Source: Anisakis pegreffii
Lineage: Eukaryota; Nematoda; Chromadorea; Rhabditida; Anisakidae
Assembly (NCBI GenBank): GCA_035041965.1
Contig: JAPYMA010000731.1
Span: 124,001-188,000, forward strand
Reading direction: 5' to 3'
Length of the DNA: 64,000 nt
The notes beneath the pieces were generated by a model. The model was not told the DNA's origin, did not search any database, and saw only the letters and a list, made by a program, of their open reading frames with translations. This document shows, piece after piece, positions 39,865 through 52,104 of the stretch. Every line of letters starts with the position of its first letter. The stretch's first letter is position 1. Both the position numbers and the translations under genes were made by a program.

Positions 39865-42800
39865 TCATTCCTATTAACTTTCTCATCAATCATTCCGTTG
39901 CGCATTTTTTCTCGGTTTCGGTTGGTGATGGTGCCGTAAGAATTGTGAAATTAAAAGTTGCGATTATTGAGGGGAAAAACTTTCGCTGGAGCGCTTTTTT
40001 CGGTGATTCGCTACAAAAATTTTATAGTATATCTTCGGCAAGATAAAGGAAACGAAGTTGCGATTCACAAGTCATCACGGCCAGCGCAAAAATTTCAACG
40101 GTAGCTGTAAAAAGATGCGTTCATTTTCTAATAGCTCTAGACTTATGGCTCTGTTCTTTTTGCCCACAGTTATACATATACATAAGTATTGTGAACGCTC
40201 TAACTGAAATGGCACAATTTATGGAACAATATAAAAATTTATTGCTTCAACTGCACAAAACGCAACTCATAAAATATGGTCCTGTTGAATGCGATTTTAT
40301 TTGTTCGCTTCTCTAAAGAACTGTTCATAAAGTGTGCTGTTGTAACAATCGTCATAACGAACATAACAACAATACGATCAACAGTCAAAAGTCAGAAAGT
40401 AACAATATGAGATATGTGAAGATACTATTTTTTGTGACTCAAACTAGGTTTTATAGCCTATGATGATACTTTCACAATCTTTCACCGCTGCAAATCCCTT
40501 CATTTTCATCCTCTCCTTCGCCTAAAGCATCTCTTAACGAATCCCAACTCGTGATTCTGGATGAATTCAAAATTTTTTCGGCCAAAGAGAGGATCACTAC
40601 AGGCAAATATAAAAATGTAGTTCATCTCATTGAGCCTCATTTGATTCATTCAATCTGTTTGAGCTATCCTCCATGATACTCTGGATGGATGGAGGACGAT
40701 AATAAGTATTGAAATCGCTAATAAGATTGGATCAACATGTACCTACATATGAAAGACCTTTCTGGTCATAACAACCGAACAACTACTTGATCATTACTTA
40801 AGTTTGTTATACTTGCACTTACTAGACCGTATTCATATGACAAACTATTCGATTCATATCAAAACATTTGGAAAAGCAAAACAAAATTCAATTCCATTAC
40901 AGTGCAATTAATCTGGTAAGGTTCATACCTACCAATACCTCGGAAGAGACAACATAATATCAGTTCTTCAATAATATCATATCAGATCTCTATTATAATC
41001 ATTTTCAGTTACTCGCTGAATATGATTAGGCATCACTGTCATCATTATTAAGATGCATACAGTAGAATGGTTGTTCAGGATCGTTACCGCATAGGCATCG
41101 CTCATACAGTAATGCATACAGTACCATAATGCATGCGCTACGGTGCCACATAACACAATCTCGACTACTTCTTGAACCACAATATCTCACTCGCTCTATG
41201 CCGTTATTTCCAAAAATCTCAAGTGTACAACCTTGAAAATGCAGTGCTTTTATATACGCTTACTGCAATGATAAAAACCACTTCAAATCTCTGACAACAT
41301 TGAAAATCTGAAGTAATTATGCGAGCAACGATAAAACTTAAGACAGGCATATGATATGAGTCAATTTTATACTGGATTTTCAACGCTCACACAAAAAAAC
41401 CTCACGCAAAATACATTTATAATTCCCAGATTCTACAGTATTCTCACAATTCGGTATCGATAGGTAATGAAAATGAAACAAACCAGCGAAGAGATACACT
41501 CAAATCATTGGAATGAAAGGAACTTTTGAAAAAATTTTAAATTCAGGTATCTAATAAAATGCATCGATGTGCTCTTATGATCTAATTAGTTTAATTGCGT
41601 TTTTCAACGAACAAAACTCACAATAACTACTTATTGCTACAAATAAAAATTGTTTACGTGTTATAGATTTTATTATTCTATCACCGACAATAAATGATAA
41701 TTGTATAGTCGATTTATTGAAGAAGAAAGAATTCCTTTCAAAATCTTATGAATTTAATCAAAACATCAGATCATTTTAATAGATTTTCGCATGATGATTG
41801 CATATCAAAACACATTACCTATATTCACATTCTTATAATATATCTAAATGATCGTCATTCAACTTGTTGAGAATACTCAAATTTACCATATACACATCAT
41901 ATGATTATCATGAAACAAATTGAATGTCTATTCATAAAATTCAATATTTCATTCACGTTTTCCTCAAACGTTACATGTTTTTACTCAACGCCATCCACAC
42001 TTAGTGACTAGCAAAAAACTCATTCCAGTGTTTACTGCTGACATATTTTTACAATTACTGACACTCTAAGCAGAAAAGAATCCAACCGATTCTATAACAA
42101 AAAACATTTGGTTTTTTTCGCATTGCTTTCACAGAACTAATGGTTGCTTTAGAGTGGAAAATGTTTTTTCAATGTTTATACTCGAAATTGAGACGCTCAC
42201 TCAATCATATATTTTGCACTTTTGATATGCGATGATCCTTAATTGATTATTGAATGCGATTCTTAATTGATTAATGATTACATATGGAATGTAAGTGTGG
42301 CCATAAAAATTTTGCCGAATACGACGAAAATTCTTAAAGATATTTCTTTCTGCGGCGATAAAGTATCATCTCCGCTTTATTACTACCAACGACTCATTTT
42401 AGATGGCAACAACGCGAGCAAATTATTTTGCGGCTAATTTCTACGAGAACGAAGAGACAATTTTATCATCTGATCTGAAGTGTTGATATAAAACTATGAT
42501 TTTAAGCCATGGTCTAAAAACATGAGTTATTGAGGAAGACATGATCGATCTTATAGCAAATTCGCGTAATTTTGTATTTTAGTTTGGTAAAATCAGAACC
42601 CCATTTCGTTCACATTCGCAGTCGAATATGTTACTTAGTTAGGGCACGGCAAGAGATGTTGTTTGCACGAATAGAATGCCGTTGTGATTTTACCAACCTG
42701 AATTACATTACCCAAATTTGTAATTTGTTTCGTATGATGCTTATTGTTAGCATCATGCCAAATTAGAGAGTTCTTTGAACTTTTCTAGAGTACACTCAAC

Positions 42801-42891
42801 CTGTTAGAATCTTCAAGTGTTGATCTGCTATACGAATCTGTCAGCGAAACGCAGCAATGCATCTGAGCAGAAGAACAGTGGAGAGATGCGA

Positions 42892-42961
42892 GATACCTAC
42901 GTAGGACTGATAATTTCAAGCGATTCGGTGATCATTGCGAAAATATTGAGGTGACAAAATA
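42892..42961. repeat. Upstream copy of a 70-bp repeat shared with 43738-43807
   Basis: It aligns without gaps to 43738-43807, with about 54 of 70 bases identical by eye. In the shared frame it reads DTYVGLIISSDSVI and then a stop, against DAYMELIISTDRVI in the other copy. It looks like the decayed partner of a duplicated or transposed piece. Confidence 0.7.
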
Positions 42962-43716
42962 GCAATAATACGTCTGGTTAGCTCATTTCCTCAAGTAGAT
43001 CTTCAACACCTAGCAAATGACTTCTCATTTAGTCATCTGAAATGAGGCTGCTGATCCAGAACTGACATTAATGAGTGCTAAAATATCATTTTCAATATAT
43101 TCTATACGATAAGTAGATGGAATGGAATGAATGCATTCACTATTATTTCCATGCTACAGATGCTGATTGGCTGAGTGGTGTTCGATCATTTCAGAGAAGT
43201 GACATATATTGAAAATGAATTAAATTTTTAATAAAATTATTTATAGCGTTTTGTTCATCTCAACCAAAACATAGTAGTCATTTTGCGGAATATCGCCGAC
43301 CGTTCCACAACATTGCAATTTATTGCTATTTGCTATAATCGATTAAGAATGCACTCTTCCAATGCACTTCATTATTTCATAAATATTACAATGAAATATC
43401 ACAATAATACTGCTGACATTAATTTGAATCGAATTTCACATCAGCAAATTCTATTATTACGGTATTTCAGCTTCTCACTACAGTATGCCCATGTCCTACG
43501 GTATGCGATTATGGTACAAGCTGATATGACATATGAAACTTGTTATGATGAAATCTCATGTATTAACATTGAAAGAAATACTTAAGAATGGGAACAGATC
43601 TGCCTTGACCAAGAATACTTCCAACTGATCATGATCAATTATTCAACCTGAATCCTAGGGGCTGCTAATTATGCAAATCGCACAGGTAACTTCAACTGAG
43701 AACAAATTACAATAAA

Positions 43717-44121
43717 TTGAAAATTCACTGCGAGATAGATGCCTACATGGAGCTGATAATTTCAACCGATCGGGTCATTACTGTGAAAACACTGAGGCGA
43801 CAAAACAGTGTTCGCATCGTTGCAAAAACAGCGGTCACTTTATCTTTAAAAAATACAACCACTCAAAAAACATTCACTCTCGGAAACAGTTTTCTAGAAA
43901 CAGTCAGTCACCTTCCAGTTGAAAATCCTCAAGCTCAACTGTTAAAACTTCTATCGCAAATTACTTTCTTCAACAATTTCATGTTCTATATTATGCTATC
44001 AAATTATATTTCTACGTGTGGTTCAGTTCTATTGAGAATGCTCTTCTCCTACACTTCATTCTTAAATACTATAAGAGTTTTTTGTATAATCAAAACTCTT
44101 TCATACAATCAACCTCCATAA
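43717..44121 (+). CDS. Longest open frame in the window (134 codons); possible mobile-element fragment
   Basis: The annotated first codon is TTG; an internal ATG lies at 43747. The frame reads DAYMELIISTDRVITVKTLR near its start, and the rest is of mixed composition, ending in a hydrophobic half (FYIMLSNYISTCGSVLL). The first part has a 70-bp relative at 42892-42961 carrying a stop, which suggests a repeated element. LII[ST]xDxV weakly recalls the protease region of BEL/Pao retrotransposons (LIGxDyf), but I cannot find the catalytic Asp motif, reverse transcriptase or LTRs. A chance frame remains possible. Confidence 0.25.
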   Translation: MKIHCEIDAYMELIISTDRVITVKTLRRQNSVRIVAKTAVTLSLKNTTTQKTFTLGNSFLETVSHLPVENPQAQLLKLLSQITFFNNFMFYIMLSNYISTCGSVLLRMLFSYTSFLNTIRVFCIIKTLSYNQPP

Positions 44122-44728
44122 CTTCTTCAAACTCAACGTAATTTCTAAAAATACGCTCACAATCAGCATAAAGCTGTACTATTGTTATCATTTATATCAA
44201 TAGCATATTATAACAATAAAGAAAGCGACGTAATCGTAATCGGTTCAAAGTAGCTAGCAGCAAATTGTATTATTATTATGCCGAAGTTGTCGAACAGTGG
44301 ATTATATGAAGTTTTCACCATCAATCTGTGATGGCGCCAGCCAGCAACGTCTTCACCCGATACAATAGCACCTTCAAAAGTTTTTGTCTATGACTATGAA
44401 TTCTTAAAAGCATCATTTTCTTGCTTGCATTCGCTACACTCTTCATTCTATATGTGGTGATTCTTACTGAATTAAGAAAGTGCTTCATGCAGAAATGATA
44501 GACGCGCATTATGGAAATAATGTTGTATTTCGGCAATTAATATTTTCATCTTCGACGCAAAAATCACCAAATGTAAAAGTGTTTTTTGAAATGAATTCTT
44601 TTCGGTGTGTTATTTAGCTAAATTAAAAAACATTTTAAAGCGACTTTTTCAATTGTCTAGGATTCTGAACTCTCCCATAACAATCATCTCATTATCGGCA
44701 TAAATTGTTTTTCTAATGTCCAGCTAAA

Positions 44729-44756
44729 ATTGGTCAAATCATCGATTTTGACCAAT
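44729..44756. repeat. 12-bp hairpin with a 3-nt loop
   Basis: ATTGGTCAAATC and GATTTTGACCAAT pair with a single bulged base around the loop ATC. Confidence 0.85.
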
Positions 44757-44929
44757 TGACTGCTCCAATTCTCGTCCATAACTCACGTTTACAACCATTT
44801 CATATCATTACATATCCCATTCTTGCCCTGTAACCACATGCTTCCCCATCAAATCTTCCGTTAGTTTTTCACTTGACCACTCGGCTTAGGGTTACTGAAT
44901 ATAGCATGCTTAGGCTTACTGAATACACA

Positions 44930-44963
44930 GCAAATACTGAATATAGCACGCAAAACTGACAAA
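44930..44963. repeat. 34-bp dispersed repeat, copy 1
   Basis: CAAATACTGAATATAGCACG and the next 14 bases match 45830-45863 with one difference. A partial third copy, ACTGAATATAGCATGC, lies near 44893-44908. Confidence 0.9.
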
Positions 44964-45829
44964 AGATTTTACAGTTAACACCACAGCAAGGTTATCACTC
45001 AAAACTCTCCTCATTGAAGCAACATGTTCACTTATACCTAAAGACTGCATGACAAGTCGGTCAGGTTACATGAACCTATCCACATCTATAAACGAGAAAT
45101 GTTATCTATCGTGAATCCACTCCTGCTCTCCTAAGTTATCGCTCAAAGACTTCTACTTTCTTAATTCATATCTCAAGATTAACTATTGTAATTTTACAGT
45201 TAATGAAATGTTCTCGAAATGTGTCCAAAATGTGAGAAACTGTGTTTCTTTTAGCTCTTCACTATTGCAAAGCCAACAACCACTAATGATAATGTAGACG
45301 GTTTGATAATCTGATTTGATCATGTATAGCATTTGGTTAATCCAGTAAATTCGCTCTCTCCGACCAAATAGGTTCTCTCGACTAAGATACTGCTTAGATT
45401 ATGAACTACAAGAAGTGCAATCAGCACAACAAGCGTGATTGTGAAAGAAATTATTCATCTGAGATCAAACAACCGGAGTTGTATGATCGTGTGCTCATGA
45501 CGTGCTAATCATTCTACTAACTACTCGTGAACAACAAATTATATCCGTTCCGCACACATCCATTGACTCATCCATATCCATATCCATATGAACTATATTC
45601 AGAATAAGGAGATACTCATTTGACAAATGTTTGATAAGCATGCAAAATGACGTTGTTTATTGCAAGTCGCATGAAATTTTGAATGGCACTTCTAGGGAAG
45701 CGCATACTGAAATTGAATGGATAAGATAACAACGTCTATTTGAATGCGATTCTGACAGATACATAAGATATATGTGTTCGAGTTGCATTCATAAATGTTA
45801 TATGTGTATATTGTATCTAATGTTTTAAA

Positions 45830-45863
45830 CAAATACTAAATATAGCACGCAAAACTGACAAAA
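45830..45863. repeat. 34-bp dispersed repeat, copy 2
   Basis: Same 34-bp sequence as 44930-44963, one mismatch, same orientation, exactly 900 bp away. Confidence 0.9.
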
Positions 45864-48544
45864 TACCATATCAAGCACACTCACACACATACATCAAACG
45901 CATGTTCAAACAATATCTACCATGTCTATAAATAATTTTGAAATAATCACTAATCTATCATCAGCTAAGACCGTAGTCAGCTTATTCAGCTCATTATTTC
46001 AGTTTATGCTTTCATACCATACATTTACTACCATATTACTAATGACCATCAAAGCAGTACTCTAGCAGAACAATAGATTCATTGTGTATATTAATATGAA
46101 ATGACTTAATGAATAACTGAATACGTTAGGTGCACTAAACTGAACTGAATATTTTCGTCTCAAAAGATACACCAATGGAGTTACCACCAGACATGAGAAA
46201 GATGTATGTATAACTTCTACAAGCTATATACATGAACTAGCATAGCTACTGATGATAGATTGCGATATCATAAACGATATGATCATTAATTATACATCTC
46301 AATTTGAACTTTGTTATGCATCCATTAACTTATCAATAATACATCTTTACATTGTTGTTCAATGAACAACTCAAAGACTCAAAGCATCAAAGCCACCATC
46401 ACATTTTCTTACACTTCCTAATGAACTGCAAACTACCGTATCAATTCACTCGTCCTCATAACATAATAACATCCTCATTATAGTTGTTCACAGTCATCAT
46501 TATTCATATATAATATGTTCATATGCTATTCACCACACATCATCACCTATAGCGTATATGCATCCAACGCGAACATTTATAGAATATGCATAATCGAGGG
46601 CGCAATCCATACAGTAGTATATGACTAACAAAAGAAGATTTTGCCCAGCTGCATTCTGAAATGAATTTGACGGAAACCTCTCTTGAAACTTATGCATTCG
46701 GCGCTGAGTAGCTTCTTCCCACACCTTACAGGAAATTTGCAGGTATTTATAAATTTACAGAAACACAGTCTAATTTGTAGGTGGGGATTCAGGACCTTCA
46801 GTTAAGCTTACAGATGGAAGCAGACTAGCGATTCAGTTCATAACCTAAAATCACACATCAAAAATTACTTTCATTGAGAAGGAAAGACCACAGAAGTATA
46901 GCTACAGAATGATACGTAGCATAGGAGCAAATAGGAACGTTATGAACTGATCGTGAGCAGATATTCGCTAGAGTTAAATATTCACTGAAGTAACAACTTG
47001 GAGTAGTCATACACTGAATCATATAAATACAGAATTATAAAATATTTATACTATTATTACCAGACAAATATTTGTATTTATTTGCATTACACTTGTTTGT
47101 TATTATACTATAATAAGAATTCAATTAAACGAAATAAAATGAATATGCATTGTTGAAATTGAATTGATTCAAATCAAATAAATTCAAATGGCATATTAAT
47201 GAGCGAAAGAACATTTCGTCGTTTTAATGTTGATGAAAACGATGAAATGATTCGAGTTGAATGATTATAATTATTGCTGTTGAATAATAAATAAACAATT
47301 TGAAGAAAGTTGTGCGTTATTGAGTTGTTGTTTCAAGAAATATCAAACATCTAAGTGGGTTATCAAATTTAGTGAATTCGCATCGAAGTGACGACAATGA
47401 ATGAAACGAACGATTCGGATTTGGATAATAAATGAACGGAGAAATGACTCAAGCATGATTATAACTGAAATTAAGCTTGATCCTTTTCGATGGAAAAAAT
47501 TATTAATGATGAAATACCTACACACATAACCAGGCACGTTATGATTATTCTGATCATTTTTAAAGTCTACTGTAAACGGTGGATTTTTGCCTTTCATTTA
47601 CTGCTCATGGAAATATCACTCCCTCAATTCAGATGTTTCCTGGATAACGATTACTATCCTTACGACTGTTATTTACAAAACTATGGATACTATCTTTCTT
47701 AATACTGCTATCATTAGAGATATTATTGTTGTCACGATCAGCACGATTACATTGCTATCAGTTAAAAGTGTCCACTTTTAAAATAATCTCAGAAAAACCT
47801 CAAGTCAGAACGCACGCAGATGAAAATAAGAATGATTTAAAGAATTAATAAAGAATTTAATGAAAAAATTTAATGTTTAAAGATTTAAAGAAAGAATTTA
47901 ATGAGATAAAATTTGAAGTTGTATTAGTAATAGATACCAAAAGTAAACACATTCATTACAGTCAATACTGTATTCCTCATGTTTCAAAGGATGAAATGAT
48001 AGCGGAAATATTCATGAACCTATGATAAGCTCTTGATAACGAAGACAAAAAGACAAGAATTACATTAATACTACTATTTTGACGTTACTTTTTGCAATTT
48101 TAAGTTTATATATGTGATTTTTCTGCGTCTCATTTCACCTAAATAAATTTATAGGTGAATGATTCTACGATCGAGCGCGTCTATTGATGCAATAGAGCAA
48201 TCATAATTATCACCATAATCATTATCGATTTCTCATCAAATTAAGGATATTTCTTCGAGTGTTCATTCACATCAATTGCATTCAACACGAAAAAAGAACA
48301 AGATGAAATAACCAATTTGAGCGACGAATCAATTAATGACATGAATATAATAATAAGAATTTATTCGATTTTATTTCATTTCAAATGGATTCGCATTCCT
48401 CTTTTAAAACTCATTCATCGAGTTTTTGTGACCAAAATTGTTGCGTTACATAACTGAAAAAGATGTTGAAATGTAGCCATTTTCAACGATACTGTATTCG
48501 AATAAACCCTCTGACAGAAGTTTCTATGCAAGTTTCTATAAACA

Positions 48545-48591
48545 AGCGAATATGTTTCTATACGGACTGACCGTATAGAAACATATTCGCT
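48545..48591. repeat. Perfect 21-bp hairpin with a 5-nt loop
   Basis: AGCGAATATGTTTCTATACGG (48545-48565) is followed by ACTGA and its exact reverse complement (48571-48591). Upstream, AGTTTCTAT occurs twice in direct orientation, echoing the arm. It could be a template-switch product, a foldback relic or a small-RNA hairpin. The stem is short for a typical microRNA precursor unless weak flanking pairs extend it. Confidence 0.95.
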
Positions 48592-49215
48592 CGTGTTGTT
48601 CATACCAAATTTGAGCCTTCAGAAAGCAGGCTAGAACACACAAAAAATCAAGTAGATAATCACAAGTCAGTGGCTTCAAATAGAGGCTAAAGTGCTAAAA
48701 GCTGGCATACAGTCACGGATCTAGAATATCTTGTCACATAAGAGGTTTCCTAGAAAACTGGAGAATTGTACATGCGCAAAACAGAATCCGAGTCCATAAG
48801 ACGCGCAATAGAATATACGCTTGAACATGCAGGCTCAAGACTGCTATCTCGAATGCATTCAGGATCAAAGAATTCACTGCAAGTATAAGAGCAGTACGGA
48901 TCATTCGACAGTTCTAAATACTGAATCAAGAACACACAAACAACTTCCTTCTAGCAGGAGATAATAACTTGTGGTTAGTTCAGCCAAAGAATCTATTCAT
49001 CCCATTGTCGGCCTACGATGGTCATTCAACAACAGATACCAGCGCTGCTCAATAAATAATGTTATGTTGCTGAGGTTTTTGCTAATGATCGTAACACTAC
49101 ACAACAATGCTACATTGGTTCATCGATCCGAAACACATTCAAATTCGAAAATTTATTACCAGCAACTGTGGTCGTGCTATGATGATTATAAATTGCTATT
49201 TTGTGAGTTCGTTCA

Positions 49216-49237
49216 TTTGGATGGATGGATGGATGGC
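49216..49237. repeat. GGAT tetranucleotide repeat
   Basis: TTGGATGGATGGATGGATGG. Confidence 0.9.
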
Positions 49238-50715
49238 TGAATGAACGAATACGAATGAGTGCTTAACTCGATGATAGCAAAGATATATGTTGTATCCATT
49301 ATTATTATTATTATCATTAGTCATTTCAACATATTACTTTTGTTATATGTTCATAGCTACGAAACATAGTACAATACTGTACAATATATTTAATTGTTTT
49401 AGTTGTTTGTACGCCAAACACATCGTTCATATGCACTTTTCATCTCATACGCTCGGAAATGCTAACTTTCTTGGAATATTCGTCTGAAAATTCTCTCAGA
49501 ATTACAAATCAGCCACTGAGTTGCTTATTTAGTCCATATGTCTTAGGCTCCTCATTACTTGTATTTCAAACTCTTCTTTACTGATCGTCATCTGATCCGA
49601 ACAATACCATTAATTGTTGTAGTTACCAGATCGTAGATACTCTCAATCAGGCTCTGATCTATTATTTGAGTTTATGACTTCACTTTTACAACTCAGCCGT
49701 GCTCGTGAACAATGTCCCAATGTCCTTCTCATGAAGTGAATATCAAATTCTCGTTCGTCGGAAGCTGTAACCTCTCACTGCACTTATGGAGATTTTAGTA
49801 CTTCAGAATCCTCGTGTAAGTTTTTCCTTCAAAAGTACATTTTCAATCTCACGCTTACAATTACTATTCATCAAATCTTCCCTGTATGAAATCACTCAAA
49901 GCCAGTGGCAAAAGAGCAATTCTCTCCACAATGATCACTAGAAATGTACCCCATCAGTGCCCCAGTGAAATTATGACTGTTTCATGTTGATAAGCTGGTG
50001 GATAATTCTGCTTTCGAATCTGATCATATCACTTGTATCACAGTTGCAGCCGTTTCAAACTCACTTTTCAAACAGCCAGCACAATGAACATGTGATAACT
50101 ACCGTCATCAATGTCTGTTCTTCATCAATACAATCAACTACTCATGTTCTAATATCTAATAGGCATAAATGATAACCTTACACAAAAAGATTTACATCTC
50201 CTCAACATATTCTAGGGGTGAATGAATGGTTTTATGCATAAATATTTACAGTGTAAGTGAAGAGTAAGTACAACAACGAGAAATACACATTGTGTGTTGT
50301 AGGTTTGCGATTGGAACGAAGAAGATGAAGAAGCTCAACTTAAATGTTGTTTTGTGGCGTAATATGCGGCGGTAAGATCATAAAACACAAAAGACAGTGA
50401 TATGCTCTTCACTGATTAATCATTATTCTCCACTTTAATATGCCATTCAATCATTCGACTACCCGATTTATTCCAGCTCTTCATATCCTTCCAACAGCTC
50501 TGAAACTCTTTCCGCAACTCTCTTCTCTGCCCCCACTGCAATGCAACTCAACAAGAGATCACATATCCGCCGCCGCATATCATCATATCAAATCTCAAAT
50601 CTCATATTCTCCTCTCGCTTTAATAACTCAACTTAGATGATCCGATCCCTCCTCAATTCAGACTTTATCCCTCGTTCACCTCACCTAACCTCACACTCTT
50701 CACTCTTCAGTCAAA

Positions 50716-50828
50716 ATGTTACCGATGCAACTACCATCAACAAATATTAATAACCATAATAACAACAACAATCAGCAACATTCTACCGCTCTTCACATTT
50801 CATCACTGCTGTCTGTCACCATTCTAAA
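50716..50828 (+). CDS. Candidate first coding exon with an Asn/Gln-rich N-terminus
   Basis: A pyrimidine-rich tract ends in ACTCTTCAG at 50710, followed within six bases by AAAATG at 50716. The frame reads MLPMQLPSTNINNHNNNNNQ, then a short conserved-looking HISSLLS, and reaches a donor-like CTAAA|GTAAAT at 50828/50829 in phase 2. Without splicing it stops at TAA 50830. The Asn/Gln-rich start followed by ISSLLS is the kind of terminus seen in transcription factors, but no DNA-binding domain is visible. The acceptor so close to the ATG could be a spliced-leader site. See 52014-52104 for a phase-matching partner. Confidence 0.25.
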
Positions 50829-51951
50829 GTAAATCCGACTATCTTTTAAGGATACCGCTTCTCAAACAGTTGAGGCCATCATCCTGTTTTAACGTTCAGT
50901 CCATCCGTTCAGTTTTGATGTCAAAATGATCGAAGACATTCTGTAGAAATCAATGATTGCTATTGATTCGTGTCTCGTTTGATCACCTACTAGCCATTCG
51001 GTTTCGACTACACACTTATGTTTATGCATTCAATCTCCTTTCTGTTTCGGCTAGTGCTGTTCCTATTCCGAATGTTTTCCATCATTTGTCGCATCCAGTA
51101 CTCAGGCTTTCTATAGGACAGTTTGGAAGATACTTCACGAGAGCTTCGGCTTTCTGATAAACTTATGTCTCATCAATTCATGGCGCTGTACGCACTGATT
51201 ACGAGATAAGAGGTCATTTCTAGACAAGAACATAACTTATTTCAGTACGAACCAGCTCTACACAACAACACCAACAACAATAACCGGGAATAACCTCTGA
51301 AGGAATTAAGTGAATCAATAGCCATTCTCGAAAGCACTGTGCTTGCATGAAATTTGACTGCTGTAACTTGTACAGTCATTTTCGCATGAATCATTGAGCT
51401 GTACGCTCTGTCTGTATAAAATCATCACTGTATTAAATTATCACACCACAAATATCGTAAATTATGAAAGACTTTCATATAAAGCAACTTATAAAAGCAA
51501 CAAAATCTTCCCAACGAACTTCTCTCAAATAGGGCCATGTAAATTTCTTCAGAATGTAACGTCATAAACTAATTTCAAGATTGCAACACATACTCTGTGA
51601 AGAAGTGCACAAAAACAAGACGGATAGATTGCTGTAGTGAAACTGAAGTGGACAAAAAAGATAACTGAAAATTACGATTGGAAAATGAAATGAAAACGTT
51701 AGAAAACATTGGAAGCGAAAATTGGAAGCAAAAGTTAAAGGCATAGCAATGAGTTAAGTCGTTATTCGTAATCATAATTTCATTTCATTGAATTCAAGGA
51801 AATGAAGAAATATCGCAATGATTACATGTAACTATTCACGATGATCAGGAGTTTGTTCGTTTGATTTGTTGAAAATTGTTGACAGCGGCAAACATCAAAC
51901 CCTTTTCAATGTGTCGCATTATGAGCAGAAGTTATTTTGGGGTTTTTATTT

Positions 51952-51970
51952 GTTCGTTCGTTCGTTCGTT
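51952..51970. repeat. GTTC tetranucleotide repeat
   Basis: TGTTCGTTCGTTCGTTCGTT, about five units. Confidence 0.85.
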
Positions 51971-52013
51971 AGCGATTCCTTCCTTCCATTCAATCCACTC
52001 ACTTCATGCTCAG

Positions 52014-52104
52014 GCAGCAGCAAGGAGAGAACAGAAAGCGAAGAAAAAACAAATGCGATGATAATTCATCCTCATCAAACGTGAAATTAATCGCAGACAA
52101 ATGA
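52014..52104 (+). CDS. Candidate terminal exon with a basic NLS-like patch
   Basis: The acceptor CTTCATGCTCAG ends at 52013. The first base G completes the phase-2 codon left by 50716-50828 (AA plus G gives Lys). The frame then reads QQQGENRKRRKNKCDDNSSS, then SNVKLIADK, and stops at TGA 52102-52104. An AATAAA lies at 52211-52216. The spliced product would be 67 residues, Asn/Gln-rich, then basic, then Ser-rich. KRRKNK resembles a nuclear localisation signal. The intron would be 1185 bp. Two other frames are also open for a short way after the acceptor, so the phase match is suggestive only. Confidence 0.25.

Larger units (their letters stand above)
26277..42879. other. Large gene-poor stretch with microsatellites and small hairpins
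   Basis: No exon with two good splice sites was found. The most protein-like short frames are on the plus strand: 32303-32511 (contains MEQALRLYSGIMKQF), 34612-34794, and around 39264-39345 (MTQKLRQRFSVERQKTT). Each could be chance in purine-rich DNA. Repeats include CTG at 33370-33391, TTTA at 33640-33676, GGAC at 37120-37133 and ATT at 39793-39864. An 11-bp palindrome lies at 28213-28236. Confidence 0.35.
44122..50710. other. Gene-poor stretch with dispersed repeats and two hairpins
   Basis: It contains the 34-bp repeat pair at 44930 and 45830, a 12-bp hairpin at 44729-44756 and a 21-bp perfect hairpin at 48545-48591. A pyrimidine-rich plus-strand stretch runs from about 50440 to 50710 and ends in an acceptor-like CTCTTCAG. 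No exon is supported. Confidence 0.4.
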
